NCBI RefSeq assembly: GCF_031569985.1
Contig: NZ_JAMQKA010000002.1
Coordinates: 1 to 64,000, forward strand
Direction of reading: 5' to 3'
DNA length: 64,000 nt
From: JAMQKA01 sp031569985
GTDB taxonomy: Bacteria; Bacteroidota; Rhodothermia; Balneolales; Balneolaceae
Shown: positions 9,338-17,921 of the stretch, piece by piece
How the letters are laid out: every line of letters begins with the position of its first letter
Numbering within the stretch: the first letter of the stretch is position 1
Notes under the pieces: model-generated
The model's input: only the letters and a program-made list of their open reading frames with translations
Database searches by the model: none
Told to the model about the DNA's origin: nothing
Made by a program: the position numbers and the translations under genes

Positions 9338-11590
9338 ATGATCATGAATGCTTTCAAGAAAATACTCTATCCAATGGTTGTCATCTGGACAGCAACTCTA
9401 ATCAGTGCCAGCACTCCTGCCCTGGGGCAGCACTTAACGGAGCAGGAGATCAATCACAAAGTTGATTCCCTTCTGAGCATCATGACGCTGGAAGAGAAGG
9501 TGGGGCAATTGACCCTCTTCACCAGCGATATGACAAGCACCGGTCCGACGATTCGGGATAACTACCTGGAGCTGGTCAGAGAGGGGAAAGTTGGTGCCCT
9601 GTTCAATGCGTTTACCGTAGATTATACCAGGAAACTGCAGAAAACGGCTGTTGAAGAGACCCGGCTCGGCATCCCGCTCCTTTTTGGTTTTGACGTCATC
9701 CACGGATTCCGCACCATTTTCCCGATACCGCTGGGTGAGACGGCCAGCTGGGATCCAGAGCTGGTGCGGGAAGCATCCCGGGTGGCCGGTCGTGAAGCTG
9801 CGGCATCGGGGCTGCATTGGACCTTCGCTCCCATGGTTGACGTTACCAACGATCCGCGCTGGGGACGTACTTCTGAGGGTTCGGGAGAAGATCCCTACCT
9901 GGGAAGCGTGATGGCCGCTGCCCGCACACGTGGATTCCAGGGCGATGATCTCTCGGACCATCAAACCGTGATGGCCACGGTTAAACACTTTGCCGCTTAC
10001 GGAGCGCCGGAAGGCGGTCGCGACTACAACACGGTGAATATGTCGGAGCGACGGCTTCGGGAGATATATCTGCCGCCATTTAAGGCGGCACTGGACGCCG
10101 GGGCCTCCACGATTATGACCGCTTTCAACGAACTGAACGGCGTGCCGGCCACGGGCAACAAGTTCCTGATGAACAAAATTCTGCACGAGGAATGGGACTT
10201 CAGCGGGTTTACGGTAACCGACTACACCTCGATACCCGAAATGATTACACACGGATACGCCAAAGACGGTCGTGATGCTGCGCTCAAGTCGATAGAGGCC
10301 AATGTAGATATGGATATGCAGAGTGGCCTGTACCTGGAGCAGCTGCCGGAGCTGGTACGTAACGAGGAGATACCGGAGGGATACATCAACCGTTCGGTTC
10401 GCCGTATTTTGGAGATGAAATACCGGCTGGGACTATTTGAGGATCCCTATCGCTACAGCGATGCAGGGCGTGAAAAGCGTGAGATTCTGAGCGAAGAAAA
10501 TCGAGCTAAAGCCCGCGAGGTAGCACGTGAGTCGATTGTGCTTCTGAAAAACGAAAATGACCTGCTCCCCCTTCCAAAAGAGGTGGAGAAACTCGCCGTC
10601 ATTGGTCCGCTGGCAGACAGCCAAGAGCACCTGCTGGGTAACTGGTCGGGCGCAGGGCGAGCCGAAGATAATGTGACCGTGTTACAGGGCATCAAAAACA
10701 AGGTGTCCGGTGACACCGACGTCACCTATGTGAAAGGGGCAGATATCAACAGCAGTTCAAGAGAAGGATTTGATGCCGCCGTAAAAGCTGCCCGGGATGC
10801 GGAGGTGGCTGTTATGGTGGTCGGCGAAGCGCGGGAGATGAGTGGGGAAGCCTCCGTTCGCGCCCATCTGGACCTTCCCGGCGTGCAGCAGGAGCTGCTA
10901 AAGGCGGTTAAAGAAACCGGCACTACTATTGTGATGGTCCTGATGAATGGTCGGCCGCTGGCCATTGAATGGGAAGCGCAGAATATTCCGGCTATCCTGG
11001 AGACCTGGTTTGCGGGAACTGAGGGGGGTAATGCCATAGCCGATATCCTTTTTGGGGATGACAATCCAAGCGGCAAACTCCCGGCCACCTTTCCCCGCAC
11101 TATGGGCATGGTTCCCTACCATTATAATCATAAGATGACGGGCCGGCCGTTTGATCCAAACAACAGCTACACCTCCCGGTACCTGGACGTTGAAAATTCC
11201 GCGCTCTATCCATTCGGGTACGGACTGAGTTATACGACGTTTGAGTATGATAACCTGAGTGTAAGTCGAGATTCCATTGGGGTGGCTGGATCGGTGAATG
11301 TAACCGTAGATGTGATGAATATCGGCGAACGTACAGGAGAAGAGGTTGTCCAGCTGTATATTCGGGACCTGGTCGGCAGCGTGACACGGCCGGTTAAAGA
11401 ATTAAAAGGATTCGAAAAGATTCAGCTGGATCCGGGAGAGACTCAAACTGTGAGCTTTAATCTCGGTCCGGAGAAATTGGCTTTTTACAACATCGATATG
11501 GAGAAGGTCGTCGAACCGGGTGAATTTAAAGTATTTGTGGGTGGTAACTCCCAAGACGTACTTGAAGGTGGATTTACCGTAGTCGATTAA
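9338..11590 (+). CDS. GH3 beta-glucosidase, secreted
   Basis: This is a 750-residue GH3 exo-beta-glucosidase of the BglX type that would release glucose from the oligosaccharides made by the two GH144-type enzymes. The signal peptide ends near residue 31 (TPALGQ). The N-terminal TIM-barrel domain has RLGIPLLFGFDVIHGF, WGRTSEGSGEDPYLGS and KHFAAYG. The nucleophile Asp is near residue 295 in GFTVTDYTS. The alpha/beta sandwich domain begins near residue 400 (ARESIVLLKNE), and the protein ends in a fibronectin-III-like domain (about 665-748, EEVVQLYIRD). Length and order are typical. Two ATGs (9338, 9344) are possible; the difference is two residues. GH3 enzymes next to GH144 are known to act on sophoro-oligosaccharides. 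Confidence 0.93.
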   Translation: MIMNAFKKILYPMVVIWTATLISASTPALGQHLTEQEINHKVDSLLSIMTLEEKVGQLTLFTSDMTSTGPTIRDNYLELVREGKVGALFNAFTVDYTRKLQKTAVEETRLGIPLLFGFDVIHGFRTIFPIPLGETASWDPELVREASRVAGREAAASGLHWTFAPMVDVTNDPRWGRTSEGSGEDPYLGSVMAAARTRGFQGDDLSDHQTVMATVKHFAAYGAPEGGRDYNTVNMSERRLREIYLPPFKAALDAGASTIMTAFNELNGVPATGNKFLMNKILHEEWDFSGFTVTDYTSIPEMITHGYAKDGRDAALKSIEANVDMDMQSGLYLEQLPELVRNEEIPEGYINRSVRRILEMKYRLGLFEDPYRYSDAGREKREILSEENRAKAREVARESIVLLKNENDLLPLPKEVEKLAVIGPLADSQEHLLGNWSGAGRAEDNVTVLQGIKNKVSGDTDVTYVKGADINSSSREGFDAAVKAARDAEVAVMVVGEAREMSGEASVRAHLDLPGVQQELLKAVKETGTTIVMVLMNGRPLAIEWEAQNIPAILETWFAGTEGGNAIADILFGDDNPSGKLPATFPRTMGMVPYHYNHKMTGRPFDPNNSYTSRYLDVENSALYPFGYGLSYTTFEYDNLSVSRDSIGVAGSVNVTVDVMNIGERTGEEVVQLYIRDLVGSVTRPVKELKGFEKIQLDPGETQTVSFNLGPEKLAFYNIDMEKVVEPGEFKVFVGGNSQDVLEGGFTVVD

Positions 11591-11616
11591 TCCTGATTCT
11601 AACTGTAGTGTAGATT

Positions 11617-11655
11617 GGGCAGATCATTTAGATGGTCTGCCCCATTTTTATTTTT
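11617..11655 (+). terminator. Terminator of the glucan utilisation operon
   Basis: The GGGCAGATCAT/ATGGTCTGCCC hairpin (one G-T wobble) is followed by a T-rich run, 26 bases after the GH3 stop. Confidence 0.85.
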
Positions 11656-11830
11656 CACATTAAACACCCTGGGATTCTTTCCTTTAATTCTATGGGTATA
11701 GAATGCCGAGGCGAACGGCATAGTGGTATTTTGAAGTGAATCTTGAATAAGATACCAAAATGAAATACTCTTATGTGTTGTATTAACGGGAGCAACAGTT
11801 ACGAGTAAAAATCTTTTCAGCCTTTATATA

Positions 11831-12808
11831 ATGGCAAATACATACTACGACGAGGATGCAGATATTTCTAATCTACATGAAAAGAGTATCGGGATAATTG
11901 GATATGGGAATCAGGGCAGGGCCCAGGCATTAAACATGCGTGATTCTGGTGTATCAGATATAATTATCGGTACTGCCAGGGATGAGACTTTCACACAGGC
12001 TGAAGAAGATGGTTTCGAGGTTGATGATTTACCAGAGATAGCCAGTAAGTCTGATATCCTTTTTTTATTGATCCCTGATGAAATCATACCCAGGGTTTAT
12101 CGCGAACAGATATTACCTCATCTTGAACCTGGTAATGTGTTGAATTTTGCCTCAGGATACAATATTACGTTTGAACATATTGTGCCTCCCAGCGGCATCG
12201 ATACCATTATGATTGCCCCTCGCATGATTGGAGATGGCGTCCGCAGTAATTATCTGAATGGAGAGGGATTTCCGGCATTTATTGCTGTAGAGCAGGATGC
12301 TACGGGTGAGGCTCTGCAAACGGCTCTGGCACTTGCCAAGGCGATGGGAGCAACAAAAATGGGATCTATTGAAGTGACGTTTAAAGATGAGACCATGCTG
12401 GATCTTCTTGCAGAGCAGGCCATCTGGCCAATGATCATATCGATATTGGTGGAAGCATTTCATTTTGAAGTTGAAAAGGGGCATCCGCCCGAAGCGTCGC
12501 TGATCGAAATGTATATGTCTCGGGAACCTGCCTATATGTTTGAGAAAATGGCTGAAGACGGCCTGTTCAAGCAGTTTCCCTATCATTCGCATACCAGCCA
12601 GTATGGGCAATTATCACGTATCGAAGCGCTGGACAAATCCTTTATCCGGGAAACACTGGCTGATGCCTACAAATATATTGAAAACGGAAAGTTTGCACGT
12701 GAATGGGAAGAGGAACAGGAGAAAGGCCTGCCCAATCTGAAAAGACTCCTTGACCAAGCCTACAATTCGATGATATCTGAAATGGAAGACAAAATTAAAA
12801 AACGATGA
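11831..12808 (+). CDS. Ketol-acid reductoisomerase-like oxidoreductase (IlvC-like)
   Basis: This 325-residue protein is of the class I ketol-acid reductoisomerase type. It starts with the IlvC-like YYDEDADISNL, then a Rossmann dinucleotide site GIIGYGNQGRAQALN (about 21-36), and ends in the all-helical KARI domain. The Mg-binding acidic residues typical of the family appear in KDETMLDLLAEQ (about 186-198) and again in SLIEMYMSREP (about 224-234). It is unlikely to be the biosynthetic enzyme: no ilv or leu genes are nearby, the sequence differs from IlvC at the GEQ motif (AEQ), and the partner gene 47 bp downstream is a GntP-type sugar-acid permease. An oxidoisomerase or reductoisomerase acting on a sugar acid (for instance a branched one such as apionate) is a reasonable but unproved guess. 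Confidence 0.8.
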   Translation: MANTYYDEDADISNLHEKSIGIIGYGNQGRAQALNMRDSGVSDIIIGTARDETFTQAEEDGFEVDDLPEIASKSDILFLLIPDEIIPRVYREQILPHLEPGNVLNFASGYNITFEHIVPPSGIDTIMIAPRMIGDGVRSNYLNGEGFPAFIAVEQDATGEALQTALALAKAMGATKMGSIEVTFKDETMLDLLAEQAIWPMIISILVEAFHFEVEKGHPPEASLIEMYMSREPAYMFEKMAEDGLFKQFPYHSHTSQYGQLSRIEALDKSFIRETLADAYKYIENGKFAREWEEEQEKGLPNLKRLLDQAYNSMISEMEDKIKKR

Positions 12809-12855
12809 CATGGCAGATTTAAACAGTCTTCAAACCTCAGCCAGATAAGCCGTAT

Positions 12856-14208
12856 ATGGTATCTACCCCACTTTTAATTACCAATCTGATAATAGCTGTT
12901 GCTGTTATCCTGGTGGCTATTATTGTATTTCGGTGGAGTCCGGTTGTTGCCCTTATTTGTGGAAGTATTTATATGGGACTGGCCTCGGGATTGGGTTTAG
13001 TCGAAACCGTTGGCCAGATTACGGAGGGATTTGGTGATCTTATGGCTGCCGTGGGATTGTCTATCGGATTCGGCGTTATCATTGGCCAGTTGATATATGA
13101 CAGTGGCGGTGCCAGGTCGATAGCTCTTAAAATGATCGATATTTTCCCGGGGCAGCTTGTATTCTACGGAATCGGGCTGACAGCATTTCTTTTTTCGATC
13201 CCCGTATTCTTCGATGTTACGTTCGTCATTTTGATTCCTTTAGCACTTGCGCTTGTCAAAGAGATAGGTAAGCCTCTCCCCTACGCAGTGGGGGCGATGG
13301 TAATCGGTGCAGCGGCCGCTCATACACTTGTCCCTCCCACTCCCAATCCTTTAGCGGCAGCGGATATCCTGGGATTCGATCTCGGCATAATGATTATAGC
13401 GGGTTTGTTGTTTGGGATTCTGGCTGTTTTCCTTTCCATAAAGATCCTGTTTTACTTTTTTGATCTTGGTTTTTGGAATGAGGAAAAAGACCAGATCAAA
13501 GAGCCGTTGGAGACCACCGAGGAATATCCTCAAAATGCACCCGGTGCAATAGTTGCCGTTATCCCTATTATAACTCCAATATTGCTGATCCTGAGCGGTA
13601 CCGCTTGCCAGGCTTTTACTGAACAGGTTCCCGGTATCATTCAGTTTTTAAGTCATAAAGTTACTGCAATGCTTGTCGGCGCTATAATGGCGTATGTCAT
13701 TGCGGGGAGATGTATGAAGGGAAAAGTAATGACGCAATCTGTTCAAAAAGCTATGGGCTCAGCTGGTCTTGTATTGCTGATAACAGGTGCAGGAGGCTCT
13801 TTTGGAGCTGTTATAGAAAGCACTGAAATTGGTACTACGCTGGCAAGCGGGATAAGCAGCTTTTCAAACTCAGCACTTTGGGCGATACTCATCACTTATG
13901 GTATAGCCCTGATATTCCGGGTCTCCCAGGGATCAGGTACCGTTGCCTCGATAACGACGATGAACATTATGGCAGGTGCAAGTTTAGCAACTACCGTTGG
14001 TCTCCACCCGGTGTGGATAGCATTGGCTGCTCTTTCCGGTGGAATGAGTATTGGCCACATAAATGACAGTGGATTTTGGGTCACCGTAGAGCTCAGTGGT
14101 TTTTCCGTAACCGGAGGCTTAAAGATTTATACCTGCGGAGAATTTATTATTTCCATTATCGTATTGACGTTGGCCGTTTTGGGAGGAACTTTTTTACCTG
14201 CACTTTAG
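12856..14208 (+). CDS. GntP-family permease (gluconate/sugar-acid:H+ symporter)
   Basis: This is a 450-residue polytopic membrane protein with about 12 predicted hydrophobic segments. It matches GntP-family gluconate and related sugar-acid symporters: FGVIIGQLIYDSGGARSIA, HTLVPPTPNPLAAADILG (the GntP-type HxxxPPTPxP loop) and HINDSGFWVTVELSGFSV near the C-terminus. It lies directly downstream of the KARI-like gene on the same strand, so the two probably handle the same hydroxy-acid substrate. There is no clear terminator after it. Confidence 0.92.
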   Translation: MVSTPLLITNLIIAVAVILVAIIVFRWSPVVALICGSIYMGLASGLGLVETVGQITEGFGDLMAAVGLSIGFGVIIGQLIYDSGGARSIALKMIDIFPGQLVFYGIGLTAFLFSIPVFFDVTFVILIPLALALVKEIGKPLPYAVGAMVIGAAAAHTLVPPTPNPLAAADILGFDLGIMIIAGLLFGILAVFLSIKILFYFFDLGFWNEEKDQIKEPLETTEEYPQNAPGAIVAVIPIITPILLILSGTACQAFTEQVPGIIQFLSHKVTAMLVGAIMAYVIAGRCMKGKVMTQSVQKAMGSAGLVLLITGAGGSFGAVIESTEIGTTLASGISSFSNSALWAILITYGIALIFRVSQGSGTVASITTMNIMAGASLATTVGLHPVWIALAALSGGMSIGHINDSGFWVTVELSGFSVTGGLKIYTCGEFIISIIVLTLAVLGGTFLPAL

Positions 14209-14319
14209 GACGTCCCCTTATTGGCGCAAATGAAGCACTTTTCGCAATCTCCTTTTTTGAGCTATTCCATCTACGATGTCGCAGTAATGATCCTCACACC
14301 TCAGGTCACTTTCTGCGAA

Positions 14320-14484
14320 CTACTGGTTCTGATGTCGTTCAATTAAATAACAGTAATTGAGTGGCTTTCCCTTTTTTTGATTGCGTTCTACGGATTGATA
14401 CATGCTTTTCAATAATCTTTCAATTGAAGGTCTATAGTTGGTTTTCAGACAATCAATGATGGATCGCTGTGATGAGGTTTTCAT
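14320..14484 (-). CDS. Small hypothetical protein, 54 aa
   Basis: The ORF runs from ATG 14484 to TAG 14320 and is preceded by a strong AGGAG site seven bases upstream of the ATG, which is the main reason to believe it. The predicted product is basic and polar (starts MKTSSQRSIIDC, ends LIERHQNQ), with no signal peptide, membrane segment or family I recognise. It sits between the GntP permease (+) and the SorC regulator (-). It could be the N-terminal remainder of a longer, decayed gene. Confidence 0.45.
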   Translation of the reverse strand: MKTSSQRSIIDCLKTNYRPSIERLLKSMYQSVERNQKKGKPLNYCYLIERHQNQ

Positions 14485-14699
14485 ATCAGTCTCCTGAATT
14501 TAGTTGTGAAAATGATTGTTTTTTAAAACACTAATTCAAGTATCTGAAACCTGATCCTTTAATGCTTGAAAATGAGAAAGCCCTAACGAAGATAAGGAGT
14601 TTTTAATCCTGAGAAATTACAAAGTACGTGTTACATTTCTTAGGAAGGCTCTCTGGATCGTTGTTTCTTGGACAAGGAGGCAACCGATAAGAACTTTAA

Positions 14700-15653
14700 T
14701 CATTTGAGAATGTTTTCGGCCGTATGCCTGTCAGTAATTAATACATTGATATATTGGCCCTTGAGGGCGGCTTTAATCGCTTTTACCTTGCGCTCTCCAC
14801 CGGCAATACCTACGGTGCGCTCAACCTTTTTGATTTGATCCAGAGACATGCTGATAACACGCTTATTAAGAGACGTTTCGATGGGGTTTCCATCCTCATC
14901 AAAAAAGTGCAGGCATATATCTCCTATAGCACCGTTTTTCTCGAGCTCATTCAGCTCCTGTTCTGAGAAAACATTGCCACTGTTAGCCAATAGTTTTGAG
15001 GGCTCAAGGGTGCCAATGCCCACGAGGGCCAACGAGATTGCATTAAACTTTTCAACCGCTTTTTTGACATACTCATCCTGCATGTAAATTTCAGGTGATG
15101 ACCCTTTCGGCGTTACACCCGGGGCTGGCAGGAAGATTGCTTCCCCATTCACGAGAGAGGAAAGCCGTTTAATAAGGTGGCTGGCATGTGTTTCGGCAGC
15201 GGGATTTCCGATACCGCCGAGTATCTGTACTACCTTTGTGTCCTTCACATTACGGATGGGCTGCATAGCATTGACCATAGCCAGCAGCGTAGTGCTCCAG
15301 GAAGAGATCCCAAGGGTTTCTCCTTTCGAGAGCGTTGTCTCCAGGTAATAGGAGGCGGCACTTCCAATGCTTCTGAGAATTTCCTCATTATTAGCCTTTG
15401 AAGGAGCATCGGCTATAACAACCTCCTTTAGGCCATAGAGTTCTTCAATTTCCTCTTCCATGTCACTGTAAACACCGACGGGAATAGAGACAGATGTCTT
15501 GACAATATTTTGTTCATCTGCAGTCTTCAGCAGGCGTGAGATGGTAGCCTGCGAAAGATGCAGCTCTTCGGCAATTTGTTTTTGCAGGTGCCCCTTTTCG
15601 TAATAGAGCTGGGCTACTTTGGTAACAAGCCGCAGCTTTGACTTGGATAGCAT
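14700..15653 (-). CDS. SorC/DeoR-family sugar-responsive transcriptional regulator
   Basis: The 317-residue regulator has an N-terminal helix-turn-helix (about residues 18-45, KQIAEELHLSQATISRLLK) and a C-terminal SorC-type sugar-phosphate-binding domain (about 60-315). The latter shows GISSWSTTL, QILGGIGN, GIGTLEPS and GIAGGERKVKAIKAAL. Such proteins usually act as tetramers that leave or bind DNA when a sugar phosphate is present. A palindrome overlaps its own upstream region, and near-identical palindromes occur before the lyase (15919) and the isomerase operon (19439), so it is the likely regulator of both and of itself. It is divergent from 15919. Confidence 0.92.
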   Translation of the reverse strand: MLSKSKLRLVTKVAQLYYEKGHLQKQIAEELHLSQATISRLLKTADEQNIVKTSVSIPVGVYSDMEEEIEELYGLKEVVIADAPSKANNEEILRSIGSAASYYLETTLSKGETLGISSWSTTLLAMVNAMQPIRNVKDTKVVQILGGIGNPAAETHASHLIKRLSSLVNGEAIFLPAPGVTPKGSSPEIYMQDEYVKKAVEKFNAISLALVGIGTLEPSKLLANSGNVFSEQELNELEKNGAIGDICLHFFDEDGNPIETSLNKRVISMSLDQIKKVERTVGIAGGERKVKAIKAALKGQYINVLITDRHTAENILK

Positions 15654-15660
15654 GTTGACC

Positions 15661-15676
15661 TTGAATATTTATTCAA
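15661..15676. promoter_or_regulatory. Putative SorC-family operator O1 (autoregulatory)
   Basis: TTGAATATTTATTCAA has perfect 7-bp inverted arms (TTGAATA/TATTCAA). It lies 7 bases upstream of the regulator's start codon and matches the two palindromes at 15787 and 19357. Confidence 0.65.
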
Positions 15677-15786
15677 AAATTGGCTGGCAATTTATACGAA
15701 CAAGCAAGATGATGCAAATTTCTTTATTCGATCCCTTTTGAGTTGTTTTAGGGTTGTGTAAGTATCAGGGATGGTCTTTGATTGGA

Positions 15787-15840
15787 ATGAATATATATTC
15801 GTTAAAAAATATTTATACATTACCGGAGATTATTTATAAT
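15787..15840 (+). promoter_or_regulatory. Putative operator O2 and promoter module before the lyase gene
   Basis: The palindrome ATGAATATATATTCGT (15787-15802) is followed by TAAAAAATATTTATACAT (15803-15820) and a TATAAT (15835-15840). The same module occurs at 19357-19410: the sequence is almost identical through the first 34 bases, and the operator-to-TATAAT distance is the same (48 bases). TATAAT is a good -10 candidate. The -35 is unclear. Confidence 0.65.
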
Positions 15841-15918
15841 ACTAAAGCAAAAGGGATAGATATATAATCAAAGATATATACTAAGAGTAGAGATTAACTG
15901 GTAAAAAAATACTTCGGT

Positions 15919-17325
15919 ATGGTGAAATCGACAACAATTGCTAAGCTAACTAATATTACTATAGTTTTCCTGTTATGTCATGTTTGTATCTTGAAGGCAC
16001 AGCTAGCCAGGGAAGGATATAAGGAAAATACGAAAGATTTTCGGCTGGAAGAGCAAAAGATAAAAGCCTTTCCCACAGCAGAGGGATTTGGAGCATACGC
16101 CAAAGGGGGACGGGGCGGAAACGTGCTCCATGTGACCAATCTAAATGATGAAGGCGAGGGAAGCCTGCGGTGGGCAATTGAACAGGAAGGTCCCCGTACG
16201 GTGGTGTTTGAAGTATCGGGAACTATTGCCCTTCAAAACGATCTCACCATAGATAACCCATATATCACCATTGCGGGGCAGACGGCTCCCGGCGATGGGA
16301 TTGCCATCCGGGACGGTTCGCTTGTGATCGAAACGCATGATGTGGTGATCCGTTACATTCGATCACGGCTGGGCGACCTGGGCGAAGAGGGCGATGCTAT
16401 CTCCATTAGTAGCGGGCATGATATCATCGTAGATCACTGTTCTGGTAGCTGGAGTACTGACGAAGTCCTCTCCGCCTCCACCGACGAGCCAGACCTAACC
16501 GACGTAACCGTTCAGTGGTGTTTTATAACCGAAGCCCTGAATCCTGAAAACCATGGTTTCGGCTCACTTATTCGGGGAACCGGTGGAGCCAGGTACAGTT
16601 TTCATCACAACCTCTATGCCCACAATCGTGGCCGCAATCCCCGTCCCGGCAATTACGACAGCAATCCACATGATGAAGATCCGGATGGCTTGCTGCTCGA
16701 TTTCTGGAATAATGTGATTTACAATTGGGGCGGTTCACACGCCGGCTACAATGCCGACTCTGAAAGCGTTACCAAGCTGAACTATGTAGGCAACTTCTTG
16801 ATTCCCGGTACCAACTCTGAAAATAACGGTATTGCCTATGAGACCGGCTCGCCGTTTAACAAGGCCTATTTTCATGACAATTATTATGATTTTGAAAAAC
16901 CGGATAGCCCGTGGGATCTTGTAGCATTTGATGAAGACTGGAGTCAACAGCAGGTTGAAGCCTATAAACGACAAAAGCCGTTTCCCACAGGGCCTATTGA
17001 GACTGATGCCCCCCGGGAAGCATTTGAGAGTATCCTGTCCCACGGGGGAGCGAGCCTGCCAATCCGGGATACGGTAGATGCGCGCATGGTCGATGATGTT
17101 AAGAATCGTACGGGAGCAATAATCGATAGTCAAAGCGAAGTGGGGGGCTGGCCGGAATTAAAGAGCACTTCCGCCCCGGCCGACACCGACCGGGATGGGA
17201 TACCCGACAGTTGGGAAAAGGAACATGGGCTAAATCCTAATAATCCATCGGACAGGAACAGAACGGCTGACGATGGCTATACCATGCTCGAAAAGTATCT
17301 CAACAGCATTGCAGTACCGGGGTAG
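15919..17325 (+). CDS. Secreted pectate-lyase-like right-handed beta-helix protein
   Basis: This 468-residue secreted protein has an N-terminal signal (cleavage near LKAQ, residue 28) and a right-handed parallel beta-helix of the polysaccharide lyase family 1/pectate lyase type. It begins with FPTAEGFGAYAKGGRGG and contains GTIALQNDLTI, ITIAGQTAPGDGI and SIRG-like rungs, then IVDHCSGSWSTDE and SFHHNLYAHNRGRNPR, where lyase-type catalytic and Ca-binding residues lie. The C-terminus has a DTDRDGIPDSWEKEHGLNP motif typical of Ca-binding/thrombospondin-type tails on Bacteroidota pectate lyases. It shares a promoter module with the pentose operon, which links plant pectin attack to downstream sugar catabolism. 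Confidence 0.87.
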   Translation: MVKSTTIAKLTNITIVFLLCHVCILKAQLAREGYKENTKDFRLEEQKIKAFPTAEGFGAYAKGGRGGNVLHVTNLNDEGEGSLRWAIEQEGPRTVVFEVSGTIALQNDLTIDNPYITIAGQTAPGDGIAIRDGSLVIETHDVVIRYIRSRLGDLGEEGDAISISSGHDIIVDHCSGSWSTDEVLSASTDEPDLTDVTVQWCFITEALNPENHGFGSLIRGTGGARYSFHHNLYAHNRGRNPRPGNYDSNPHDEDPDGLLLDFWNNVIYNWGGSHAGYNADSESVTKLNYVGNFLIPGTNSENNGIAYETGSPFNKAYFHDNYYDFEKPDSPWDLVAFDEDWSQQQVEAYKRQKPFPTGPIETDAPREAFESILSHGGASLPIRDTVDARMVDDVKNRTGAIIDSQSEVGGWPELKSTSAPADTDRDGIPDSWEKEHGLNPNNPSDRNRTADDGYTMLEKYLNSIAVPG

Positions 17326-17365
17326 ATGTAGTCAGAGTATAATCCGAAGACACAAATAAAAAGAA

Positions 17366-17493
17366 GAGGCATTGCAAAACCATTAAAGTCTGTCATTCTG
17401 AGATTGTCGAAGAATCTCCTAACTACGGTTGCTGCCTTTAAAGGGAGATCCTGAAACGAGTTCAGGATGACAAGCTGGGTTTTGCAAAGCCTC
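17366..17493. repeat. Imperfect inverted-repeat (REP/foldback) element, ~128 bp
   Basis: GAGGCATTGCAAAACC (17366-17381) and GGTTTTGCAAAGCCTC (17478-17493) are inverse with one mismatch. The interior holds a second pair built on GTCATTCTGAG/GAGATCCTGA and TTCAGGATGAC, the pattern of genome-wide intergenic repeats in many bacteria. The element is non-coding. Confidence 0.7.
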
Positions 17494-17506
17494 CAAAGAA
17501 GTATAG

Positions 17507-17677
17507 GATGAGGTAGTTCGCTATGCGGAGATAGGCAAGCGTGCCTTGGTCAAAACTGATCGTATGATGCCTCACGGGACCGGAAGCATGTAAATCATTC
17601 TCGCTGTGACGGACCACGGGGAACCTCAACTCACACGCTACCAGCGCGTGATCGTCGATGTTAAATCGAGCAATTAA
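17507..17677 (+). pseudogene. Relic of the C-terminus of a DUF1593/Sde182-type protein
   Basis: The + frame from 17507 reads DEVVRYAEIGKRALVKTD, then a TAA at 17591-17593, then IILAVTDHGEPQLTRYQRVI and a final stop at 17675. The (H)ILxVTDxGxPxLTxYxRVIxxV pattern is the C-terminal beta-sandwich signature of DUF1593-family (cellulose-binding Sde182-like) proteins. The in-frame stop and the missing body show a decayed remnant. The intact family member at 17922 is shorter and lacks this tail, so this relic comes from a different copy. Confidence 0.6.
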
Positions 17678-17728
17678 ATTTTGAACAATGAAAACTCTTT
17701 TACCTGCAAAACTCATTTGAAAATATCA

Positions 17729-17880
17729 AAAAGGTCAATCCTCCTGTCCTTCCGCCAGTGGGCGGACTGGCTATTCTCCAAAGAGGACTCGTTGGTCGCA
17801 TTAGGCAGCTCTCAAAAGTCCCTCTTGGAGCCGTGACCGACTACCGGCGGTAATAGGGAGATTGAATACCTTTTTAAAAC
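17729..17880. repeat. Long imperfect inverted repeat (foldback), ~150 bp
   Basis: The left side AAAAAGGTCAATCCTCCTGT and the right side (inverse of ATAGGGAGATTGAATACC) resemble each other. They are nested with GCCAGTGGGCGGACTGGC and CTCCAAAGAGGACT/AGTCCCTCTTGGAG pairs. It is non-coding and lies between the DUF1593 relic and the intact DUF1593 gene. Confidence 0.5.
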
Positions 17881-17921
17881 GTGGTAAACACGTTTATCTC
17901 AAATAAAATAGGGAAGTCATT

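Noticed and set aside
11831..12808. Biosynthetic ketol-acid reductoisomerase (ilvC) for branched-chain amino acids
   Set aside because: No ilv/leu partner is near, the GEQ motif differs, and the partner gene is a sugar-acid permease. I keep the family name but not the gene symbol.
17462..17716. An 84-residue minus-strand ORF
   Set aside because: It is the antisense shadow of the DUF1593 C-terminal relic on the plus strand and covers part of a repeat element.
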